Positions 7,837 through 14,628 of a DNA stretch of 64,000 nucleotides are shown here, one piece after another (the first letter of the stretch is position 1; the number at the start of each line of letters is the position of its first letter). Location of the stretch: assembly GCA_035541735.1 (NCBI GenBank), contig DATKMS010000096.1, forward strand, positions 1-64,000, given 5' to 3'. The DNA comes from DATKMS01 sp035541735 (GTDB taxonomy: Bacteria; Desulfobacterota; Binatia; HRBIN30). The notes below the pieces were generated by a model. It ran no database searches. It was not told the DNA's origin and saw only the letters and a program-made list of their open reading frames with translations. The position numbers were made by a program, and so were the translations under genes.

Positions 7837-8823
7837 ATGATCAAGGCCGAGCATCTGACCAAGCGGTTCGGGACCTCCACCGCCATCTCCGACCTTTCGT
7901 TTGCCGTCGCGCGGGGTGAAATCGTCGGCTTCCTCGGACCGAACGGCGCCGGGAAGAGTACGACGATGCGCATCCTGTGTGGGGTTTTCCCGCCAACCTC
8001 CGGGCGTGCGGTGATCGCGGGGTACGACGTCGTCACCGACTCGCTGCGTGCGCGCAGCGTCGTCGGATATTTTCCGGAACGCGTCTCGTTGTATCTCGAC
8101 ATGACGGTGCGCGAATACCTGCGCTACGTCGCGGCCATGAAGGACCTCGAAGCGCGGCAGCGGCATGCCAGCGTCGAACGTGCGCTCGACGGCGCCGGGG
8201 TTGCACACGTCGCCCATCGCCTCATCGGCACGCTCTCGAAAGGCTACCGCCAGCGCGTCGGCATCGCCCAGGCCCTGCTCGGCCAGCCGCGCGTCCTCAT
8301 CCTCGATGAGCCCACCGCCGGTCTGGATCCCGAGCAGGTCGCCGAGATGCGCCACCTCATCCGTAGCCTGCGCGGCGACAGTACGGTGATCCTCTCAACG
8401 CACATTCTCTCCGAGGTGGAAGCGACCTGTGACCGGGTGATCATCATCAATCAAGGACGCATGTTGGCGGTCGACACCCCTCACAATCTTAACCAGCGTA
8501 TACGGCAGACATCGCAGATTTACGTCGAGGTCGTTGGGCCGACAGACAGGGTAGTGGCGCGGCTGTGCGCCGTGCCCGGGGTTGTGAGCGTAGAGCCCGC
8601 ACCGCACGCGGGCGACGACGTCGTCGCGCTGACCGTGGCGACGGCCAAAAACCGCGACCTGCGTATCGAACTTGCCGCCTGCGTCGCCGCGGCCGGGTGG
8701 GGCTTGCGGGAGCTGCGGCCCGTGGCCTTGTCGCTCGAGGCCATCTTCCTCAGTCTGGTGGCGGCACCCGGCAGCGGCCAGGCCGCTGGAGAGCATGAAG
8801 TTCCTCGTCGTCTGTCGGCGTGA
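7837..8823 (+). CDS. ABC transporter ATP-binding protein (GldA-like)
   Basis: The ATPase of an ABC-2 type exporter, about 329 residues from ATG 7837. Walker A is GPNGAGKST (34-42), the signature is LSKGYRQ (133-139), and Walker B is VLILDEP (153-159) followed by TAGLDP. The GYFPE segment at 77-81 is typical of the GldA/NosF branch. A C-terminal extension of about 100 residues is present, as in GldA. ATG 7822 and TTG 7795 are upstream alternatives without a better ribosome-binding site. It overlaps the permease gene by 29 bases. With the next three genes it forms a gldA-gldF-gldG-DUF4340 cassette. Confidence 0.9.
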   Translation: MIKAEHLTKRFGTSTAISDLSFAVARGEIVGFLGPNGAGKSTTMRILCGVFPPTSGRAVIAGYDVVTDSLRARSVVGYFPERVSLYLDMTVREYLRYVAAMKDLEARQRHASVERALDGAGVAHVAHRLIGTLSKGYRQRVGIAQALLGQPRVLILDEPTAGLDPEQVAEMRHLIRSLRGDSTVILSTHILSEVEATCDRVIIINQGRMLAVDTPHNLNQRIRQTSQIYVEVVGPTDRVVARLCAVPGVVSVEPAPHAGDDVVALTVATAKNRDLRIELAACVAAAGWGLRELRPVALSLEAIFLSLVAAPGSGQAAGEHEVPRRLSA

Positions 8824-9535
8824 GCTACGCTCCTACTTTACGTCGTACATCGCCTACATCTTACTGGCAGTGTTCCTGCTGCTCAGCGGCTACTTCTTCT
8901 ACAGCGACCTGATCTTCTTCGTTCTCTTTGGCGGCTACGTCCTGCCGACGGGCCTGTGGCAATTCGTCTTCCTCGACATGCGGCTGTGCCTGCTGCTGGT
9001 GCTGCCTTTGATGACGATGCGGCTGTTCGCGGAAGAGAGAAAGCTCGGGACAATCGAGCTGCTGTGGACCTACCCGGTGCGCGACGGTGAGATCGTGGCG
9101 GGGAAGTTTCTGGCCTGCTGGCTGTTCTTCCTGCTCATGCTCCTGCTCACGGGCATCAACCCCGTCGTCTTCTACCGATTCTACCAGTTCGATATCGGGC
9201 CATTGCTGGCGGCGTATCTCGGCATCTTCCTGCTCGGCACGGCGTTCATTGCGTGCGGCCTCTTCGTTTCGTCGCTGACCGAAAATCAGGTCGTCAGCGC
9301 CATGACCACGTACGGCATCCTGGTCTTCTTTTGGTTCATGACCTGGAACGAGGAAGCGGCCAGCGCGCGCCTCTTGCAAGCGCTGCTGCGCCTATCGCTC
9401 TTCGATCGCTTCTACAATTTTTCGCGCGGCGTCATCGACACGCGTGACGTTGCGTTCTTCGTCCTCTTTGCCGGCTTCTTTCTGTTCCTGACACTGCTGT
9501 CGCTGAGCGTGCGCAAGTGGCGCGGGGTGCGCTGA
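8795..9535 (+). CDS. ABC-2 type permease (GldF-like)
   Basis: A membrane permease of 246 residues with about six hydrophobic segments, including YIAYILLAVFLLLSGYFFY near the N-terminus and ALFVLFAG-type helices near the end. The intracellular MRLFAEERKLGTIELLWTYP segment is the coupling-helix motif of ABC-2 permeases such as GldF and NosY. ATG 8795 gives the family's usual N-terminus, lies inside the end of the ATPase gene and implies translational coupling. Its stop is 2 bases before the start of the GldG-like gene. It would pair with the preceding ATPase. Confidence 0.88.
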   Translation: MKFLVVCRRELRSYFTSYIAYILLAVFLLLSGYFFYSDLIFFVLFGGYVLPTGLWQFVFLDMRLCLLLVLPLMTMRLFAEERKLGTIELLWTYPVRDGEIVAGKFLACWLFFLLMLLLTGINPVVFYRFYQFDIGPLLAAYLGIFLLGTAFIACGLFVSSLTENQVVSAMTTYGILVFFWFMTWNEEAASARLLQALLRLSLFDRFYNFSRGVIDTRDVAFFVLFAGFFLFLTLLSLSVRKWRGVR

Positions 9536-9537
9536 GC

Positions 9538-10953
9538 ATGGCGGCCGTGGGGTGGTTCAACCAGTCGGTGCGCCAGGTGGCGCTCCTCGTCGTGCAGATC
9601 CTCCTGGCCGCCGTCCTGTTCGGCCTTCTGGTCATGCTGTTCGACAACCACAATCGCCGCTTCGACCTGACGCCGACGAAGAGCTTCGTGCTCTCCGACG
9701 AGGCACGCCGCGTGGCGCAGGGCCTGAAGGTACCCATCACCATCACCGCCTTCTACAACTCACAGGAGAGCGAGCAGCGCCGACAGATGGAGGATCTCCT
9801 GCGACTCTTCCAGGACGCTTCGCCGCTCATCAGCTACCGGCTCCTCGATCTCGACCGCTCACCGGCGCTCGCCAAGAAGTACAACATCAGCAGCTTCAAC
9901 ACCGGGGTCATTGAGGCCGGGGAACAGATACGCGAGCTCCGCACGGTCGACGAAGAAGAAGTCACCAACGGGCTGCTCCAGCTCACCCGCCGCGGCAAGC
10001 GCATGCTGTGCTTCATCACCGGACACGGGGAGCACAGCCCGAATGATGCCAGCGATCGGACGGGGTACAGCGAGGTCGCCAAGGCGTTGGAGAAAGAGCA
10101 CTTCGGCATCCGGGTCATGGACACGGTACCTGCGGAGGGCGTTCCCGCGGACTGCACGGTGGCGATTCTCGCCGGTCCGACGCGCGACCTCCTGCCAGGC
10201 GAGGCCGACCAACTCTCGCGCCACCTCGAGGCCGGAGGTCACATCCTGCTCATGGTCGATCCGCACGCGCCAGACTCGGTGCTGCAGTTCCTCGCGCAGC
10301 ACGCTGTCCGGGCGGGCAACGACATCGTCGTCGACGAACGCAATCGCTTCTACGGTGCGGACAGCTTCATGCCGCGGGTCCCGATTTTCGATGAAGGCAC
10401 CTTCAAGAAGAACCTGGACACCGCGGCCGTGTTCGCCTTGGCCCGCACCGTGGCGCCGATGGAAACCGAAGACCGGACCGTCAAGGTGCTGCTGCTGGCA
10501 CTCACCAGCGCCGACAGCTGGGCCCACATCGATGGTGGGGTCATCCCCGAGGGCAAGGTGCAGTTTCGGCGTGAGATCGACAAGCCGGGGCCGCTGCCGG
10601 TTGCCGTGATGGTCACGACCGCTGGCAGCGCACCAGAGCACCAAGACGAAGCCAAGGCCGGCGTTGGCGGGCGCATGATTGTGTTCGGCGACTCGGACTT
10701 CGCCAGCAACTTGTACCTCAACCTGCTCGGCAACAAGGATTTGTTCATGAGCAGTGTCGGCGTGCTGGCAGAGGATGAGGAGATGATCGCCGTGCGGCGC
10801 AAGGGGCTGCCGCGCAGCTCACTGTCGCCGGTGTCCCTCACGGAGCGGCAAGGGCGGATGATCTTTTGGAGCGCGGTGATCATGCAGCCGGTCGGTTTCG
10901 CGTTCCTGGGGCTGCTGATCACGTGGCGCAGGCGGCGCCGCGCCAGCGCGTGA
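9538..10953 (+). CDS. GldG-like auxiliary ABC protein
   Basis: A 471-residue protein with one N-terminal transmembrane helix (about 13-35), a large extracytoplasmic domain and one C-terminal helix followed by a basic tail. The segment FDLTPTKSFVLSDEARRV and the later FITGHGEHSP are hallmarks of the GldG / ABC_transp_aux family, which accompanies GldA and GldF. Its biochemical role is unsettled; in Bacteroidetes it is needed for gliding, but homologues are widespread in non-gliders. ATG 9538 follows the permease stop by 2 bases. The next gene starts 2 bases after its stop. Confidence 0.85.
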   Translation: MAAVGWFNQSVRQVALLVVQILLAAVLFGLLVMLFDNHNRRFDLTPTKSFVLSDEARRVAQGLKVPITITAFYNSQESEQRRQMEDLLRLFQDASPLISYRLLDLDRSPALAKKYNISSFNTGVIEAGEQIRELRTVDEEEVTNGLLQLTRRGKRMLCFITGHGEHSPNDASDRTGYSEVAKALEKEHFGIRVMDTVPAEGVPADCTVAILAGPTRDLLPGEADQLSRHLEAGGHILLMVDPHAPDSVLQFLAQHAVRAGNDIVVDERNRFYGADSFMPRVPIFDEGTFKKNLDTAAVFALARTVAPMETEDRTVKVLLLALTSADSWAHIDGGVIPEGKVQFRREIDKPGPLPVAVMVTTAGSAPEHQDEAKAGVGGRMIVFGDSDFASNLYLNLLGNKDLFMSSVGVLAEDEEMIAVRRKGLPRSSLSPVSLTERQGRMIFWSAVIMQPVGFAFLGLLITWRRRRRASA

Positions 10954-10955
10954 AC

Positions 10956-11516
10956 ATGGGCGCTCGCGGTACCCTCGTTCTCGCACTGCTCGTCGTTGCC
11001 ATTGGCGCCTATCTCTGGCTGGAGGAAGCGCCACCCCCACGAGCGGGTCGATCACCCGAGACGCTCCTGGGCGAGCCGCGGGGCGTGGATCCGAATCAGC
11101 CGGTGCGCCGCATCTTGGATTTCCAACCCGCCGACGTCGTTGCGATACGGCTGGAGCGCAACGGCACGTCCCGTGACACGGAGCGTTCGGGCGATGTGTG
11201 GAGCAAAGCCGCCAACCCCGCCGCGATCAAGGATTTCCTGCAGAACCTCGCTCAACTCGTGGTGCTCATGGACATCCCGGCGGACGCAACCGACCTGGCG
11301 CACTACGGACTGGCACCTCCCCGTGGTGTCCTGCAACTGCAAGTCACTGGGCGCTCGACCCCGCTGGTGTTGCAAATCGGCGACCGTAATCCCTCGGTTA
11401 CCGGCGTCTACGTTCGCCTCGGCGCGAATGGCCCGGTGGTCCTTGCCGGCGCATTGGTGGCCTGGGAGTTCGACAAGGCATTCCGTGCGCTGGGGCCGCC
11501 TCAGGAGAACCAGTAG
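10956..11516 (+). CDS. DUF4340-like membrane-anchored protein
   Basis: A 186-residue protein with a single N-terminal membrane anchor (LVLALLVVAIGAYLWL) and an extracytoplasmic domain. DUF4340 proteins are the usual fourth member of the GldA/F/G-like cassette, and the pattern RLERNG, then SGDVWS, then DLAHYGLAPP and VLQIGDRNP matches them. It is shorter than many family members, which often have two repeats of this domain. ATG 10956 is 2 bases after the GldG-like stop. The function is unknown. The cassette ends here, facing the convergent VOC gene. Confidence 0.75.
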   Translation: MGARGTLVLALLVVAIGAYLWLEEAPPPRAGRSPETLLGEPRGVDPNQPVRRILDFQPADVVAIRLERNGTSRDTERSGDVWSKAANPAAIKDFLQNLAQLVVLMDIPADATDLAHYGLAPPRGVLQLQVTGRSTPLVLQIGDRNPSVTGVYVRLGANGPVVLAGALVAWEFDKAFRALGPPQENQ

Positions 11517-11523
11517 CGGTCTG

Positions 11524-11901
11524 TCAGCGGACCGAGTCGGCCGGCGCGCGCAACTCCACGGTATTGCCGTCCGGATCGTGCACCCAGAGCTGTCCGCTCC
11601 CGAACTCGAGCATCTGCGCACCGGCGGCTTGTATGCGCCGGCGTAGGCTCCCGAGGTCATCAACCTCAATGGCGAAGTGGGGATCAGTCGCGTTGATGAT
11701 CGTCGTCGCGTTGTCCCGCACGTCCGCTGGCTGGCGCTCGATCAGGTGGAGTTGTCCCTCGCCGAGTTGGTACCACATCCCGGGAAATCCAAAGTCGGGA
11801 CGCTCTGTCGGCGTCAGCCCCAGCAGGTCCTCGTAGAATTGTCGTGAGCGTTCGACGTTGGTGACACAAATCGAGGTGTGGTCGAGTAAGCGCTGCGCCA
11901 T
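11524..11901 (-). CDS. VOC-family (glyoxalase/bleomycin-resistance fold) protein
   Basis: A 125-residue single-domain vicinal-oxygen-chelate protein with paired beta-alpha-beta-beta-beta modules. Likely metal ligands are H8 (DHTSICV), the His-Leu-Ile-Glu strand, HFAIEV and the final Glu in NTVELRAP. The DPDGNTVEL end motif is characteristic. A strong site GGAGGA precedes ATG 11901. It lies 9 bases downstream of the SDR gene on the same strand, so they are probably co-transcribed. The substrate is unknown; it could be a dioxygenase, isomerase or resistance protein. Confidence 0.85.
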   Translation of the reverse strand: MAQRLLDHTSICVTNVERSRQFYEDLLGLTPTERPDFGFPGMWYQLGEGQLHLIERQPADVRDNATTIINATDPHFAIEVDDLGSLRRRIQAAGAQMLEFGSGQLWVHDPDGNTVELRAPADSVR

Positions 11902-11910
11902 AGGCTCCTC

Positions 11911-12705
11911 CTATTCACCGCCGATAAGGCGGGTGAAGCTTGGTTGGCCCGTAGCGGCGGTCACTCCGCCATCGATGACGATTGCCGCTCCGGTGATGTA
12001 CGACGCGTCATCCGATGCCAGGAAAGCCACCACCGCCGCCACTTCTTCCGGGCGCCCCACCCGGCCCATCGGCACCAACTTGTTGTACTCGTCTTGCGCC
12101 CCGGGGGCCGCCAACAAGGGGTTGAGAAGGGGAGTGCCGATCGGCCCGGGACAGACGGCGTTCACCCGTATGCCCTCGCGGGCGTGATCGATGGCGACCG
12201 TCCGCGTGAGGTTCACGACTCCGCCCTTTGCCGCGTTGTATGCGGCCAGCCCATAGTCACCGAACAAACCCGAGATCGAGGCCGTGTTGATGATGACGCC
12301 GCCACCCGCAGCACGCAGTCGAGGGATGGCGGCGCGGCAGCCGTAGAACACGGAGTGCAAATCGACGGCAATGACCTGCTGCCACACTGCGATGTCGAGA
12401 TCCGGCGCCTTGCCGTAGGCACCGACGCCGGCATTGTTGAACACAACGTGCAGCGCCCCATAGCGGTCGACAGCAGCCTGCATGAGGGCGTCTACCTGAT
12501 CTGGGTCACTGACATCGGTGCGCCGGAAGTCCGCCTTGGCCCCTTCGCCAGCCAACTCCGCAGCCAAACTCCGTCCCTGGGATTCGTCCACGTCTGCTAG
12601 GACCAGCGACGCGCCCTCCTTGCCGAAACGGCGAGCTGTTGCAGCACCAATCCCGGACGCCGCCCCTGTGATTACGGCAACTTTTCCTGAAAATCGACCG
12701 CTCAT
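11911..12705 (-). CDS. Short-chain dehydrogenase/reductase (SDR)
   Basis: A classical SDR of about 264 residues that oxidises or reduces an alcohol/ketone with NAD(P)H. It has the nucleotide motif TGAASGIG near residue 13, the NNAG motif, the catalytic Ser in INTASISG, the YNAAK catalytic pair and the NAVCPGPIGTPL segment. An Asp at the end of beta-2 (LADVDE) predicts NAD preference. ATG 12705 yields the typical MSGRFSGKVAVITG start; the frame stays open to 12723. It is co-oriented with the VOC gene 9 bases downstream and divergent from a small hypothetical gene. Confidence 0.9.
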   Translation of the reverse strand: MSGRFSGKVAVITGAASGIGAATARRFGKEGASLVLADVDESQGRSLAAELAGEGAKADFRRTDVSDPDQVDALMQAAVDRYGALHVVFNNAGVGAYGKAPDLDIAVWQQVIAVDLHSVFYGCRAAIPRLRAAGGGVIINTASISGLFGDYGLAAYNAAKGGVVNLTRTVAIDHAREGIRVNAVCPGPIGTPLLNPLLAAPGAQDEYNKLVPMGRVGRPEEVAAVVAFLASDDASYITGAAIVIDGGVTAATGQPSFTRLIGGE

Positions 12706-12729
12706 TCGCCTACCTACCCTCACGCCGAA

Positions 12730-13095
12730 ATGCCGAGAGACTACTGCTTCGGGGAAATGGCGTCAATTCATCGCCACGGGAGAACAATCGAAGAGGAATT
12801 AGGGTTGAATCATGGAGTCCCCGTGTCCATAATGCGTTTTATGAAGAAGAACGATGCTATCCGGGAGGTCCGCATCAAGATCGGGGGGAAAACCGTTACC
12901 GCATGGGAGCCCAAGTCGCCCATCCTGCGCAATCTCGGTCGGTGGACCGATCCGAAAGCTCTTTTGAGACGCATCCACGAGGTCGAACACCCCGAAGAAG
13001 TACCCGTACCTGAGGGACCCGGACGCCAATGGCAAGCAACCTGGCGCGGCCGCTTCAATCCGTCTCCACGCCAGAAGTCACGCAAGGCCGCGTAA
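12730..13095 (+). CDS. Small basic hypothetical protein
   Basis: An open frame of 121 residues. The C-terminal 90 residues are charged and balanced (VRIKIGGKTVTAWEPKSP, then RRIHEVEHPEEVPVPEGP, then a basic tail ending KSRKAA). Third codon positions in the later half are GC-rich, as in a real gene, and no longer overlapping frame competes. The start is uncertain: ATG 12730, 12757 and 12832 are all possible and none has a clear ribosome-binding site. I do not recognise a family. It stands alone between the SDR and a convergent secreted-protein gene. Confidence 0.5.
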   Translation: MPRDYCFGEMASIHRHGRTIEEELGLNHGVPVSIMRFMKKNDAIREVRIKIGGKTVTAWEPKSPILRNLGRWTDPKALLRRIHEVEHPEEVPVPEGPGRQWQATWRGRFNPSPRQKSRKAA

Positions 13096-13147
13096 CCCAC
13101 GGGCAGCGTCTACAAACTATTGTCATCTCGCTGACCACACGAGGCGA

Positions 13148-14047
13148 TTACGCCTTGGGTAGCTCGGCGCTCGGCGGGCTGCCGAGGATGCGGATCGTCG
13201 CGACGACATCGGCGGCGTTCACACGCGTATCGAAATTGGCGTCGGCGCCGCGTTGCGCAGGTGGTAGACTGCACCGGCGATCCGTTTCAAACAGCACGGC
13301 GACTTCGGCATCGACATCCCGTGCGTCCACCACGCCACTGCCTTCCGGGTTTCCAGCCACGCCATCGATTGCACCGACGTCACCATGGAAGTTCACTGGC
13401 GCGGGTGCACCAACACTGAACCCCGCCGAGTTGTCGAGCAGCGGATCATTCGGCTTCAAAAACTGGTTCTGCCGCAAAGGGTCAGCAACCAAAGCTTCCC
13501 CCAGCATCGGCGACATCGCCGGGCTACCAAACGGGGCATTGTCGCCCGTGAAGTTGCCGTACGCCACACAATCGACGGGTCCCGACCCGCAGTCGGGGCG
13601 CAAGTCGCAGTCACCAAAGCACGCCCGCCCGTCTGGATAGGGCAGCACGCCGGTCGCGAGCACATCGGCGGTGACGCAAAAGAGCTCTTGCGCCCAGGGC
13701 GTTGCCGCAAGGACATTGCGATTGTTGGCATCAATAGGGTTCGGGCAGTCCTTCGCAGCACACGCCGGACTCACCGCCGGAAGGCTGCACGCAGAGGGGT
13801 TGGCACAGAAGGCCGCAAAGGTCCCGACGGGGTTTCCAGCCGCGTCAAACACCGGGAAGGGCTGGCCGAAGACGGCGGTCTGCAAGACCGCCTGCATCCG
13901 GAGCATCACATACTGCGCGTGTGGCGCCTGCTGGAAACCGGTGAACACCTGCTCGATGACCATGATGTGAAACGTTGCCTGTGCAGGAAGGATCGCCACG
14001 AAGCTGCTCAACGTACACAGCAAGACAGCGATAGATGCCCTTCTCAT
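13148..14047 (-). CDS. Secreted protein with dockerin-like C-terminal motifs
   Basis: A 299-residue exported protein of unknown function. ATG 14047 has a strong GGAGGA site and begins a clean signal peptide (MRRASIAVLLCTLSSFVAIL ending in an AQA cleavage site). The mature N-terminus (FHIMVIEQVFTG) is followed by a Cys-rich middle part (ACAAKDCPNP, CFGDCDLRPDCG). Near the C-terminus two Asp/Asn-rich motifs (GSGVVDARDVDAEVAVLF and GADANFDTRVNAADVVATI) look like dockerin type-I calcium loops. Similar tails occur in many secreted proteins of uncultured deltaproteobacterial lineages. It lies downstream of yqeY on the same strand. Confidence 0.7.
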   Translation of the reverse strand: MRRASIAVLLCTLSSFVAILPAQATFHIMVIEQVFTGFQQAPHAQYVMLRMQAVLQTAVFGQPFPVFDAAGNPVGTFAAFCANPSACSLPAVSPACAAKDCPNPIDANNRNVLAATPWAQELFCVTADVLATGVLPYPDGRACFGDCDLRPDCGSGPVDCVAYGNFTGDNAPFGSPAMSPMLGEALVADPLRQNQFLKPNDPLLDNSAGFSVGAPAPVNFHGDVGAIDGVAGNPEGSGVVDARDVDAEVAVLFETDRRCSLPPAQRGADANFDTRVNAADVVATIRILGSPPSAELPKA

Positions 14048-14190
14048 GACGACATCCTCCTTGCCGGATTGGGGCTCGGAAGCTTCGGAGACGGCGGGAG
14101 TCTCACCCAGAGACATCGTCAAGTCAATGCATGCAAATGCGCCGGGCGGCGGGCGATGACCGACACGGAGAGACGCTGCGTCGCGGGACC

Positions 14191-14625
14191 TCAGGCCAGC
14201 TTGCGGATCAGCTCGCTCGCCAACTTGCCGTCGAATTGCCCGACGTAGCGCTCGCGCAGCTTCGCCATCAGGGGTCCGATCTGCGTCGTCCCCAACTCAG
14301 CTGCCAGCCCTTTGATGACGTCTTCCAGCGCGCGAGCGCTGAGTTGCGGGGGCAGATAGGCTTCCAGCATAGCCCTCTCACGCTCGTTCTGATCGACCAA
14401 CTCTTGCCGGCCCGCCTGGCGGGCGAACTCCACCGCTTCGCTGCGTTTGTTGATCTCCTTGCGCACCAGCACGGCGATGTCAGCCTCTGGCACCTCCCGC
14501 AACTGTTTTTCGACCTTCAGATTCTTGATGGCCGTGATCAGCCCGCGCAGGATGTAGACCTTCTCCATGGCGCGCGCTTTCATCGCGGCCTGGAGATCAT
14601 CCTGCAACTGCGCTTCGGTCGCCAT
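14191..14625 (-). CDS. yqeY: GatB/YqeY domain-containing protein
   Basis: A 144-residue all-helical protein of the YqeY family, which resembles the tRNA-binding tail of the amidotransferase subunit GatB. Typical features are DDLQAAMKARA at the N-terminus, EADIAVLVRKEINKRSEAVE in the middle and the C-terminal helical domain starting near LPPQLSA. The length matches the family. The function is not settled. It starts 3 bases after the stop of the FG-GAP protein gene, implying translational coupling with an unrelated secreted protein. Confidence 0.93.
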   Translation of the reverse strand: MATEAQLQDDLQAAMKARAMEKVYILRGLITAIKNLKVEKQLREVPEADIAVLVRKEINKRSEAVEFARQAGRQELVDQNERERAMLEAYLPPQLSARALEDVIKGLAAELGTTQIGPLMAKLRERYVGQFDGKLASELIRKLA

Positions 14626-14628
14626 TGG

